From NCBI GenBank assembly GCA_002441865.1, contig DJNY01000116.1, forward strand, positions 11,516 to 18,328: DNA of 6,813 nt, given 5' to 3'. The DNA comes from Lachnospiraceae bacterium UBA6452 (lineage in GTDB: Bacteria; Bacillota; Clostridia; Lachnospirales; Lachnospiraceae). The position numbers were made by a program, and so were the translations under genes. Below the pieces are notes generated by a model that worked only from the letters and a program-made list of their open reading frames with translations, did not search any database and had not been told where the DNA came from. Every line of letters starts with the position of its first letter. The stretch's first letter is position 1. Positions 1 to 6,070 of the stretch are shown here, piece by piece.

Positions 1-1
1 A

Positions 2-340
2 CATGATACAGTTGATGTTCCTTCATCAAAGATGAAACTTGCTATTGCAGACATCCTTGTAGATGAAGGTTATATCCAGAAATATGATCTGGTTGATGAT
101 GGTAACTTCAAGACAATCCGCATCGCACTGAAGTATGGTGCTGATAAGAACGAAAAGATCATCACAGGAATCAAGAGAATCTCTAAACCGGGACTTCGTG
201 TTTATGCCGGTAAAGATGAACTGCCAAGAGTTCTTGGAGGACTTGGTATTGCAATCATCTCTACAAACAAAGGCGTTGTAACAGACAAGAAAGCAAGAGA
301 GCTTCAGGTCGGTGGAGAAGTATTAGCATTCGTTTGGTAA
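2..340 (+). CDS. rpsH: 30S ribosomal protein S8 (5' end outside window)
   Basis: S8 binds the central domain of 16S rRNA and is an early assembly protein of the small subunit; in E. coli it also represses its own operon. The open frame runs from the window edge with no start, and its first visible residues [19 protein letters not shown] match the segment that normally follows the S8 N-terminus. An internal ATG at 32 is therefore not the true start. Visible are 112 residues, so roughly 20 are missing. The C-terminal S8 signature is intact: [20 protein letters not shown] followed by the terminal [10 protein letters not shown] 53-nt gap separates it from rplF. Identification rests on the signature and on the neighbouring spc-operon genes, and is secure. 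Confidence 0.97.
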   Translation, partial: HDTVDVPSSKMKLAIADILVDEGYIQKYDLVDDGNFKTIRIALKYGADKNEKIITGIKRISKPGLRVYAGKDELPRVLGGLGIAIISTNKGVVTDKKARELQVGGEVLAFVW

Positions 341-393
341 TAGCGAAGCAAAGGAAACAAGCAACCTAGTAAAATTTTATAGGAGGTACGGGC

Positions 394-936
394 ATGTCAC
401 GTATAGGAAGAATGCCAATCGCGGTACCAGCAGGCGTTACTGTTGATATTGCAGAAAATAACAAAGTGACCGTGAAAGGTCCTAAGGGAACACTGGAAAG
501 AGTGCTTCCTGCAGAGATGGAAATCAAATTAGAAGATGGACACATCGTTGTAACAAGACCTAATGATTTAAAGAAAATGAAATCTTTACATGGTCTGACA
601 AGATCCCTGCTGAACAACATGGTAATCGGCGTTACTGATGGTTACGAAAAGAAACTGGAAGTAAACGGTGTTGGTTACAGAGCAGCAAAACAGGGTAAAA
701 AGTTAGTATTAAACTTAGGTTACTCTCATCCGGTAGAAATGGAAGATCCTGAAGGTATTGAAACTGTTCTTGACGGACAGAACATCATTATCGTAAAAGG
801 TATCGACAAAGAAAAAGTTGGTCAATTCGCGGCTGAAATCAGAGACAAGAGAAGACCTGAACCTTACAAGGGCAAAGGTATCAAGTATGCTGATGAAGTT
901 ATCAGACGTAAAGTTGGTAAGACTGGTAAGAAATAG
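394..936 (+). CDS. rplF: 50S ribosomal protein L6
   Basis: L6 sits on 23S rRNA near the factor-binding site and the base of the L7/L12 stalk. The 180-residue length is normal for the family. The N-terminus [12 protein letters not shown] is typical, two repeated L6 domains are expected at about residues 10-82 and 90-170, and the bacterial L6 signature [11 protein letters not shown] is at about 153-163, followed by a basic tail ending KVGKTGKK. The start is fixed by a strong SD, AGGAGG at 381-386, seven bases before the ATG. It lies between rpsH and rplR in the standard order. Nothing unusual is seen. Confidence 0.98.
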   Translation: MSRIGRMPIAVPAGVTVDIAENNKVTVKGPKGTLERVLPAEMEIKLEDGHIVVTRPNDLKKMKSLHGLTRSLLNNMVIGVTDGYEKKLEVNGVGYRAAKQGKKLVLNLGYSHPVEMEDPEGIETVLDGQNIIIVKGIDKEKVGQFAAEIRDKRRPEPYKGKGIKYADEVIRRKVGKTGKK

Positions 937-953
937 ATAAGGAGAGTGTAAAA

Positions 954-1322
954 ATGGTTAGTAAAGAATCTAGACAGAAAATTCGTGTAAAGAAGCACAA
1001 CAGAATGCGTAACCGTTTCTCTGGTACTGCTGAGAGACCTCGTCTTGCTGTGTTCAGAAGTAATAATCATATGTATGCTCAAATTATCGATGATACAGTT
1101 GGTAACACTTTAGTAGCTGCTTCTACTCTTGAAAAAGACATCAAAGCAGAGCTTGAGAAAACCAATAACGTTGATGCAGCAGCATATTTAGGAACTGTAA
1201 TTGCGAAAAGAGCATTAGAAAAAGGTATTAACACAGTAGTCTTTGATAGAGGCGGCTTTATATACCAGGGTAAAATCGCAGCATTAGCAGAAGCAGCCAG
1301 AGAAGCTGGCTTAGAATTTTAG
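954..1322 (+). CDS. rplR: 50S ribosomal protein L18
   Basis: L18 binds 5S rRNA together with L5 and helps place it in the central protuberance of the large subunit. The product is 122 residues, a usual length. The basic N-terminus ([20 protein letters not shown]), the [20 protein letters not shown] core at about 28-47 and the C-terminal [13 protein letters not shown]...AREAGLEF (about 95-122) are diagnostic. The start has an SD, AAGGAGAG at 939-946, and lies 17 nt after rplF. rpsE follows after another 17 nt. Confidence 0.98.
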   Translation: MVSKESRQKIRVKKHNRMRNRFSGTAERPRLAVFRSNNHMYAQIIDDTVGNTLVAASTLEKDIKAELEKTNNVDAAAYLGTVIAKRALEKGINTVVFDRGGFIYQGKIAALAEAAREAGLEF

Positions 1323-1339
1323 GAAGGGAGAAAGAACAC

Positions 1340-1849
1340 ATGAAACGTACAATCATTGACACAAGCAGCATGGAATTAAACGAAAAAGTTGTTTCCATTA
1401 AACGTGTTACTAAGGTTGTTAAGGGTGGCCGTAACATGCGCTTCACAGCTTTAGTTGTTGTTGGAGATGGTAACGGACATGTAGGCGCTGGCCTCGGCAA
1501 AGCGACTGAAATCCCGGAAGCAATCCGCAAAGGTAAAGAAGATGCGATCAAGAACATGGTTTCTGTAGCATTAGACGAGTTCGGTAGTGTTACACATGAC
1601 AATATCGGTAAATTCGGAAGTGCGTCTGTTCTTCTGAAGAAAGCTCCTGAAGGTACTGGTATCATCGCTGGTGGTCCTGCACGTATCGTTTGTGAACTTG
1701 CAGGTATTAAGAATATTCGTACAAAATCTTTAGGATCTAACAATAAGCAGAACGTAGTTCTGGCATCTATTGAAGGTCTTAGCCAGCTCAAAACTCCAGA
1801 AGAAGTAGCTAAGAACCGCGGCAAATCTGTCAGCGAAATCATGGCTTAG
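1340..1849 (+). CDS. rpsE: 30S ribosomal protein S5
   Basis: S5 lies at the mRNA entry side of the 30S subunit and affects decoding accuracy. The 169-residue product has the N-terminal S5 double-stranded-RNA-binding-like fold with [20 protein letters not shown] at about 25-44, then [20 protein letters not shown] (about 47-65), and the C-terminal domain with [19 protein letters not shown] (about 105-123). The VVKGGR loop (about 26-31) is where spectinomycin-resistance changes map in other bacteria; here it looks like the ordinary susceptible form, although phenotype cannot be read from this alone. The SD GGGAG at 1326-1330 supports the ATG at 1340. Confidence 0.98.
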   Translation: MKRTIIDTSSMELNEKVVSIKRVTKVVKGGRNMRFTALVVVGDGNGHVGAGLGKATEIPEAIRKGKEDAIKNMVSVALDEFGSVTHDNIGKFGSASVLLKKAPEGTGIIAGGPARIVCELAGIKNIRTKSLGSNNKQNVVLASIEGLSQLKTPEEVAKNRGKSVSEIMA

Positions 1850-1862
1850 GGAGGAGATAGAA

Positions 1863-2048
1863 ATGGCAGAAAAGACATTAAAAGTAACTTTAGTGAAATC
1901 TACAATTGGTGCGATCCCAAAGCACAAAGCAACTGTAGCAGCACTTGGTTTAAAGAAAGTTAATAAGACAGTGGAATTACCTGATAATGCATGCACAAGA
2001 GGTATGGTTCAGCAGGTAAGACACTTAGTAAAAGTTGAAGAAGCATAA
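1863..2048 (+). CDS. rpmD: 50S ribosomal protein L30
   Basis: L30 is a small protein of the large subunit present in most, but not all, bacteria. The 61-residue frame shows the family pattern LKVTLVKSTIGAIPKHKATV (about 6-25), LGLKKVNKTVELPDN (about 28-42) and the terminal RGMVQQVRHLVKVEE. It is near the usual length of about 60 residues. An SD, GGGAGGAG at 1849-1856, overlaps the last base of the rpsE stop codon and supports this start. It sits in its standard place between rpsE and rplO. Confidence 0.97.
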   Translation: MAEKTLKVTLVKSTIGAIPKHKATVAALGLKKVNKTVELPDNACTRGMVQQVRHLVKVEEA

Positions 2049-2069
2049 AACAGATAAGGAGGTGTCATA

Positions 2070-2510
2070 ATGGAATTATCAAATTTACAGCCTGCAGCAG
2101 GTTCTAAACACAGTGATAATTTTAGAAGAGGTCGTGGACACGGTTCAGGAAATGGTAAGACAGCTGGTAAGGGTCACAAAGGACAGAAGGCTCGTTCCGG
2201 AGCACCAAGAATTGGTTTCGAAGGTGGACAGATGCCATTATACAGAAGACTTCCTAAGAGAGGCTTCAAGAACCGCAATTCGAAAGACATCGTTAGTATT
2301 AATATTTCAGCATTAGATAAATTCGAAGATGGAGCTACTGTTGATGTAGCAGCTTTAATGGAAGCTGGTATCGTTAAGAACCCACGTGATGGAGTTAAAA
2401 TCCTCGGAAATGGAGAAATAACCAAGAAGCTCAATGTTAAAGTTGATGCAGTAAGCGCATCTGCTAAGGAAAAAATTGAGGCAGTTGGTGGAACAGTAGA
2501 GGTGATCTAA
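2070..2510 (+). CDS. rplO: 50S ribosomal protein L15
   Basis: L15 is a late-assembly protein of the large subunit that reaches into 23S rRNA through a flexible N-terminal arm. The 146-residue product has the expected Gly/Arg/Lys-rich arm ([19 protein letters not shown] at about 22-40), the [15 protein letters not shown] segment at about 52-66 and a globular C-terminal domain. Start at 2070 is supported by a very strong SD, TAAGGAGGTG, at 2055-2064. Its stop codon shares one base with the secY start, so the two cistrons are probably translationally coupled. Confidence 0.98.
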   Translation: MELSNLQPAAGSKHSDNFRRGRGHGSGNGKTAGKGHKGQKARSGAPRIGFEGGQMPLYRRLPKRGFKNRNSKDIVSINISALDKFEDGATVDVAALMEAGIVKNPRDGVKILGNGEITKKLNVKVDAVSASAKEKIEAVGGTVEVI

Positions 2511-2512
2511 TG
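2498..2512 (+). promoter_or_regulatory. secY ribosome binding site inside the end of rplO, with TAATG stop-start overlap
   Basis: The sequence GAGGTGAT at 2499-2506 is a good SD and lies wholly inside the last rplO codons. It is followed by TAATG, in which TAA ends rplO (2508-2510) and ATG starts secY (2510-2512). The spacing to the ATG is only 3 nt from the end of the SD as drawn. This layout usually means ribosomes finishing L15 reinitiate on secY. The coupling itself is inferred. Confidence 0.85.
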
Positions 2513-3829
2513 TTAACAACTTTAAAGAATGCTTTTAAGATCAAAGATATTCGTAACAGACTGTTGTTTACACTGGCAATGTTAGTTGTGATCCGTTTTG
2601 GATCACAGCTGCCTGTTCCGGGTGTCAATCGTACTTATTTTGCTGACTGGTTTGCAGCTCAGTCAAACGGAGCATTTAACTTTTTCGATGCATTTACCGG
2701 TGGTTCTTTCATGAACATGTCTGTATTTGCATTGAATATCACACCATATATCACAAGCTCCATTATCATGCAGCTTCTGACAATTGCAATTCCGAAGTTG
2801 GAAGAAATGCAGAAGGATGGAGAAGATGGAAGAAAGAAAATCGCAACGATCACACGTTATGTGACAGTTGGTCTTTCTTTGATCGAAGCAGCAGCTATGG
2901 CGATCGGATTCGGTAACAGTGGTCTTCTGCAGAAGGATTCCGTTGTACTCGATTACATCGTAGTTATCGTAGCGCTGACAGCAGGTAGTGCATTTATCAT
3001 GTGGATCGGCGAGCAGATCACAGAACACGGCGTTGGTAACGGTATTTCAATCGTACTGACGATCAACATCGTATCCCGTATGCCATCCGATCTTGCTACA
3101 TTATATGAGCAGTTCGTAAAGAGTGCATCTACTATTACATTGTCTGTGATCTCAGCAGTTGTTATCATGGCAATTATCGTAGGAATGGTTGTCCTCGTTA
3201 TCATCTTAAATGATGGTGTCAGAAGAATCCCGGTTCAGTATGCAAAGAAGATCCAGGGACATAAGACTTACGGAGGACAGACAACAAGCATTCCACTGAA
3301 GATTAACACAGCAGGTGTTATTCCGATCATCTTTGCATCATCACTGATGCAGTTCCCGATCGTGATCTGTCAGCTGGCAGGTTATCAGGGAACAGGCTTC
3401 TGGGGAGAGGTATTAAAGGTATTAAATCAGGGTAACTGGTGTAATCCTTCTCTTCCGATTTATAACATTGGATTGGCGATCTATGTTGTATTGGTTGTAT
3501 TCTTCGCATACTTCTACACATCGATCACATTTAATCCGTTAGAAGTATCCAATAACATTAAAAAGCAGGGCGGCTTTATTCCGGGTATCAGACCTGGTAA
3601 GCCAACCACAGATTACTTGACAGGTATTTTGAACTATATTATTTTTATCGGGGCTGTTGGCCTTATCATTATCGCTGTCATTCCGTTCTTCTTCAACGGA
3701 GTATTTGGTGCAAATGTTTCCTTCGGCGGAACAAGTCTCATCATTATTGTCAGCGTAATCTTAGAGACAATCAAACAGATCGAGTCCTTAATGCTGGTTC
3801 GTAATTATAAAGGCTTTTTAAATGCTTAA
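2510..3829 (+). CDS. secY: Preprotein translocase subunit SecY
   Basis: SecY forms the channel of the SecYEG translocon in the cytoplasmic membrane, exporting or inserting proteins with SecA or the ribosome. The 439-residue product is normal for the family and is expected to have ten membrane spans. Visible landmarks are the first span (about 17-35), the plug region FFDAFTGGSF (about 58-67), the span NITPYITSSIIMQLL (about 76-90), the conserved GEQITEHGVGNGIS (about 167-180), the C4 cytoplasmic loop RRIPVQYAKK (about 238-247), and the C5 loop FNPLEVSNNIKKQGGFIPGIRPG (about 341-363) with the arginine (R361) equivalent to the one needed for SecA-driven export. The C-terminus NYKGFLNA is typical. 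An unusually strong inverted repeat lies in its early codons (see findings). Confidence 0.98.
   Translation: MLTTLKNAFKIKDIRNRLLFTLAMLVVIRFGSQLPVPGVNRTYFADWFAAQSNGAFNFFDAFTGGSFMNMSVFALNITPYITSSIIMQLLTIAIPKLEEMQKDGEDGRKKIATITRYVTVGLSLIEAAAMAIGFGNSGLLQKDSVVLDYIVVIVALTAGSAFIMWIGEQITEHGVGNGISIVLTINIVSRMPSDLATLYEQFVKSASTITLSVISAVVIMAIIVGMVVLVIILNDGVRRIPVQYAKKIQGHKTYGGQTTSIPLKINTAGVIPIIFASSLMQFPIVICQLAGYQGTGFWGEVLKVLNQGNWCNPSLPIYNIGLAIYVVLVVFFAYFYTSITFNPLEVSNNIKKQGGFIPGIRPGKPTTDYLTGILNYIIFIGAVGLIIIAVIPFFFNGVFGANVSFGGTSLIIIVSVILETIKQIESLMLVRNYKGFLNA
2584..2610 (+). repeat. Inverted repeat / hairpin within early secY coding sequence
   Basis: Arms at 2584-2594 and 2600-2610 can pair over 11 positions (ten Watson-Crick pairs and one G-U), closing a GUUUU loop. 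The inner eight base pairs, TGTGATCC against GGATCACA, are perfect. The hairpin spans codons for about residues 25-34, inside the first membrane span. Presence of the repeat is seen directly; any role in mRNA folding or translation pausing is inference. Confidence 0.6.
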
Positions 3830-3839
3830 ATGAAATAGT

Positions 3840-3900
3840 CGAAACGACAAATGTATTCTGGGACAGGTGAGTATTCGCTTGTCCCATGAGTCGTTTTTCG
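3840..3900 (+). terminator. Nested hairpin between secY and adk, possible attenuator or leaky terminator
   Basis: The 104-nt secY-adk gap contains an inner stem, 3860-3870 paired with 3875-3885 (GGGACAGGTGA with TCGCTTGTCCC, nine Watson-Crick and two G-U pairs, GUAU loop). It is enclosed by an outer stem, AAACGAC 3842-3848 with GTCGTTT 3890-3896. The 3' arm runs into TTTTT (3894-3898). The long stem and U-run resemble a weak intrinsic terminator or attenuator, but the U-run is short and partly used in the outer stem. It may instead be a processing or stability element that separates secY from adk expression. Confidence 0.5.
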
Positions 3901-3933
3901 TCATAGTGCTTAAAGACAAAGTGGAGGAGAAAA

Positions 3934-4578
3934 ATGAAAATCATTATGTTAGGCGCTCCGGGCGCAGGAAAAGGAACACAGGCTAAAATGATCGCAGATA
4001 AATATGGTGTTCCGCATGTATCTACAGGCGATATTTTCAGAGCAAACATCAAAAACGGTACAGAACTTGGTATGGAAGCAAAGAAGTATATGGATCAGGG
4101 ACTTCTGGTTCCGGATGAACTGACAGTAAAGATCCTGCTTGACAGAGTTTCACAGCCGGATTGCAAGAACGGTTATGTACTGGATGGCTTCCCAAGAACA
4201 ATTCCACAGGCAGAAGTACTGGATAAGGCACTGGCTGAGCTGGGCGAGTCTATCGATTATGCGATCGATGTAGATGTACCGGATGAAAACATTGTAAAGA
4301 GAATGTCAGGCAGACGTGCATGTGTTTCCTGCGGAGCTACCTATCATGTTGTACATGTTCCGCCAAAGAAAGAAGGAATATGTGATAGATGTGGCAGCGA
4401 GCTGATCCTTCGTGATGACGACAAGCCGGAGACAGTTAAGAACCGTCTGGATGTTTATCATAAACAGACACAGCCACTGATCGACTTCTATACAAAGAAG
4501 GGTGTGCTGAAAACAGTTGATGGAACAGTCGATATGCAGGATGTATTCAAAGCTATCGTTGCAATTTTAGGAGAATAA
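3934..4578 (+). CDS. adk: Adenylate kinase, zinc-binding LID type
   Basis: Adenylate kinase interconverts ATP + AMP and 2 ADP in the cytoplasm, balancing adenine nucleotides. The 214-residue product is the long form. Residues 7-15 (GAPGAGKGT) form the P-loop, 31-36 and 84-89 (DGFPRT) line the AMP site, and R88, R123 and the R127/R128 pair fit the phosphate-binding arginines. The LID domain carries four cysteines, C130-x2-C133 and C150-x2-C153, which is the structural zinc site common in Gram-positive adenylate kinases. The start has a strong SD, GGAGGAG at 3923-3929. map begins 2 nt after its stop, so the two are co-translated or at least co-transcribed. Confidence 0.98.
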   Translation: MKIIMLGAPGAGKGTQAKMIADKYGVPHVSTGDIFRANIKNGTELGMEAKKYMDQGLLVPDELTVKILLDRVSQPDCKNGYVLDGFPRTIPQAEVLDKALAELGESIDYAIDVDVPDENIVKRMSGRRACVSCGATYHVVHVPPKKEGICDRCGSELILRDDDKPETVKNRLDVYHKQTQPLIDFYTKKGVLKTVDGTVDMQDVFKAIVAILGE

Positions 4579-4580
4579 AA

Positions 4581-5336
4581 ATGGCAGTTACAGTAAAATC
4601 CGCAAGAGAACTTGGTTTGATGCGTGACTCTGGAAAAATCCTGGCAGAGGTTCACGCAAAGCTTGGAGAGTTTGTGAAACCGGGTATTTCTACTCTCGAG
4701 ATCGATCAGCTTGGAGAGAAGCTGATCAGAGGTTATGATTGTGTGCCGAATTTCTTACATTATAATGGATATCCGGCTTCTATCTGTGTTTCCGTAAATG
4801 ACGAAGTCGTACATGGAATTCCGAAAGCAGACAGGATCCTGCAGGAAGGTGATATCGTCAGCCTGGACGCAGGCCTGATCTATAAAGGATATCATTCCGA
4901 TGCAGCCAGAACCTATCCGGTCGGAAAAGTAAGTGAAGAGGCACAGCTTTTGATCGAAAGAACGAAACAAAGCTTTTTTGAGGGAATAAAAATGGCAGTT
5001 GCCGGAAATCATCTGTATGATATTTCCAATCGGATCGATGATTATATCAGCCAGTTTGGATATGGTATCGTGACAGATCTGGTCGGACACGGAATCGGAA
5101 CCCACTTACATGAGGATCCACAGATCCCGAATTTCAGACAGAAGAAAAAAGGCATTAAGCTCTGTGCAGGTATGACGCTTGCAATCGAACCGATGATCAA
5201 TATCGGAAGAAGCGATGTGGAATGGCTGGATGATGACTGGACAGTTGTAACAGAGGACGGAACCTATTCCGCTCATTACGAAAACACCATCGCCATCACA
5301 CCGGACGGTGAGCCTGAGATCCTGACACTGTTATGA
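4581..5336 (+). CDS. map: Methionine aminopeptidase, type I
   Basis: This cytoplasmic dinuclear-metal peptidase removes the initiator methionine from new proteins whose second residue is small. The 251-residue product has the full creatinase-fold metal site: D96, D107, H170, E203 and E234, with the substrate-contacting H78 (NDEVVHGIP) and H177 (THLHEDP). All follow E. coli MetAP with an offset of one. There is no long N-terminal SH3/zinc-finger extension and no SEC-C tail, so it is the short type Ia form. Its SD (AGGAGA, 4569-4574) lies inside the end of adk. A 9-bp perfect inverted repeat occurs at 4704-4727 in the coding sequence. Confidence 0.98.
   Translation: MAVTVKSARELGLMRDSGKILAEVHAKLGEFVKPGISTLEIDQLGEKLIRGYDCVPNFLHYNGYPASICVSVNDEVVHGIPKADRILQEGDIVSLDAGLIYKGYHSDAARTYPVGKVSEEAQLLIERTKQSFFEGIKMAVAGNHLYDISNRIDDYISQFGYGIVTDLVGHGIGTHLHEDPQIPNFRQKKKGIKLCAGMTLAIEPMINIGRSDVEWLDDDWTVVTEDGTYSAHYENTIAITPDGEPEILTLL
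4704..4727 (+). repeat. Perfect 9-bp inverted repeat inside map
   Basis: GATCAGCTT at 4704-4712 and AAGCTGATC at 4719-4727 are exact inverse complements around a six-base GGAGAG loop. The upstream CTCTC at 4693-4697 is complementary to GAGAG at 4714-4718 in that loop, so a pseudoknot is geometrically conceivable. The element lies in codons for about residues 42-49. It may be a by-product of codon choice. Confidence 0.5.
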
Positions 5337-5379
5337 TAATTATTCCGGTCACAATACAATGAAAAAAGGAACGGATCAT

Positions 5380-5655
5380 ATGGTAGGAATGTTAGCTGCG
5401 GCGAAAGCCGGACACGATAAGGATACCTTATATATCATAATAGAAGAAACAGATGAATATGTATGGCTTACGGACGGAAAATACAGACCGGTCGCAAAGC
5501 CGAAAAAGAAAAATAAAAAGCATATCCAGATCTGGAAAAAGGAAAATGAGGCACTGAAAGAACTCAGACGGAAGCTTGAAGCAAAAGAGCCTGTCAGAGA
5601 TGAGGAGATCAAGAGAACAATTAAACTGATAAAGAGTAGTCAAGTGGAGGAGTAA
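5380..5655 (+). CDS. KOW-domain putative RNA-binding protein (ribosomal L14e/L27e-like)
   Basis: This small basic protein has the KOW-type motif [18 protein letters not shown] at about residues 4-21, the pattern seen in bacterial proteins related to archaeal/eukaryotic ribosomal L14e/L27e. After a short beta segment ([13 protein letters not shown]) comes a lysine-rich patch, [11 protein letters not shown] (about 40-50). A highly charged probable helix ([16 protein letters not shown]...[11 protein letters not shown]) ends the protein. RNA or ribosome binding is inferred; no experimental function is known to me. I chose the ATG at 5380 (91 aa) because AAAGGA at 5365-5370 is a well-spaced SD for it. 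An ATG at 5359 would add seven residues but has no SD. It lies between map and infA (1-nt gap), a position where B. subtilis, as I recall, carries the similar ybzG. Confidence 0.88.
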   Translation: MVGMLAAAKAGHDKDTLYIIIEETDEYVWLTDGKYRPVAKPKKKNKKHIQIWKKENEALKELRRKLEAKEPVRDEEIKRTIKLIKSSQVEE

Positions 5656-5656
5656 A

Positions 5657-5875
5657 ATGTCAAAAACAGATGTCATTGAAATCGAAGGAACAGTAGTGGA
5701 GAAGCTGCCAAACACCATGTTTCAGGTAGAACTGGAAAATGGACATAAGGTGCTTGCACATATCAGCGGTAAGCTGCGTCAGAACTTTATCCGTATCTTA
5801 CCGGGCGATAAAGTAACACTGGAGTTATCCCCGTATGACCTTTCAAAGGGAAGAATCATCTGGAGAGATAAATAA
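5657..5875 (+). CDS. infA: Translation initiation factor IF-1
   Basis: IF-1 occupies the 30S A site during initiation and cooperates with IF-2 and IF-3. The 72-residue product has the standard length and is one S1-like OB-fold. Typical segments are [15 protein letters not shown] (about 5-19), [19 protein letters not shown] (about 21-39), and [28 protein letters not shown] at the C-terminus. The start has a strong SD (GGAGGAG, 5646-5652) contained in the end of the KOW gene, only one base before which the upstream cistron stops. No intrinsic terminator is seen after it; instead a promoter for rpmJ follows. Confidence 0.98.
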   Translation: MSKTDVIEIEGTVVEKLPNTMFQVELENGHKVLAHISGKLRQNFIRILPGDKVTLELSPYDLSKGRIIWRDK

Positions 5876-5894
5876 AAATTATTTTGGGAAAGTA

Positions 5895-5923
5895 TTGCAA
5901 ATGTAAATTTGCCATGCTATAAT
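5895..5923 (+). promoter_or_regulatory. Sigma-A (sigma-70) promoter upstream of rpmJ
   Basis: A -35 box TTGCAA (5895-5900) and a perfect -10 box TATAAT (5918-5923) are separated by 17 bp. The bases TGC directly before the -10 give an extended -10 element. A/T-rich sequence at about 5872-5885 could act as an UP element. Transcription would start near 5930, giving rpmJ a 5' leader of about 25-30 nt. This lets rpmJ-rpsM-rpsK and downstream genes be transcribed independently of the upstream spc genes. A perfect inverted repeat occupies the spacer. Confidence 0.85.
5897..5912 (+). repeat. Inverted repeat overlapping the rpmJ promoter, possible operator
   Basis: GCAAAT (5897-5902) and ATTTGC (5907-5912) form a perfect 6-bp inverted repeat around GTAA. 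It covers the last four bases of the -35 box and most of the 17-bp spacer, a position where a bound dimeric protein would block RNA polymerase. No regulator can be named; an A/T-rich inverted repeat this short can occur by chance. Confidence 0.35.
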
Positions 5924-5956
5924 GTAAAACGGTCTTTTTTGAAAGGAGGGTTTAAC

Positions 5957-6070
5957 GTGAAAGTTAGATCATCAGTAAAACCAATTTGCGAAAAGTGCAA
6001 AGTCATCAAAAGAAAGGGAAAGATCAGAGTTATCTGTGAAAACCCAAAACACAAACAGGTACAGGGCTAA
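5957..6070 (+). CDS. rpmJ: 50S ribosomal protein L36, zinc-binding form
   Basis: L36 is the smallest large-subunit protein and stabilises 23S rRNA folding near the base of the stalk. The gene uses a GTG start and encodes 37 residues: [20 protein letters not shown] in the first half and a C-terminal [12 protein letters not shown]. The zinc ribbon ligands C11, C14, C27 and H32 are all present, so this is the zinc-dependent (C+) form. The start is fixed by a strong SD, AAAGGAGGG at 5942-5950, six bases upstream of the GTG. Its own promoter lies just upstream, and a 258-nt structured non-coding region follows. Confidence 0.96.
   Translation: MKVRSSVKPICEKCKVIKRKGKIRVICENPKHKQVQG

Noticed and set aside
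32..340. rpsH beginning at the ATG at 32
   Set aside because: Upstream in-frame residues to the window edge match S8, so this Met is internal and the gene is truncated by the window.
1258..1842. Long antisense open frame opposite rpsE
   Set aside because: It lies on the opposite strand of a highly conserved gene, its translation resembles no family I know, and no SD or promoter supports it. It is a shadow of codon bias.
2113..2316. Alternative-frame open frame within rplO
   Set aside because: It overlaps the conserved basic arm of L15 in another frame, with low-complexity composition and no separate ribosome site.
3879..3907. Promoter before adk (TTGTCC, 17 bp, CATAGT)
   Set aside because: Both boxes match consensus at only four of six positions and the -35 lies in the stem of the hairpin. 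It is not convincing without transcript data.
4832..4845. Overlapping palindromes CAGGATCCTG and CCTGCAGG in map
   Set aside because: These are short, loop-free palindromes within conserved coding sequence. They cannot form a hairpin with a proper loop and are likely coincidental.
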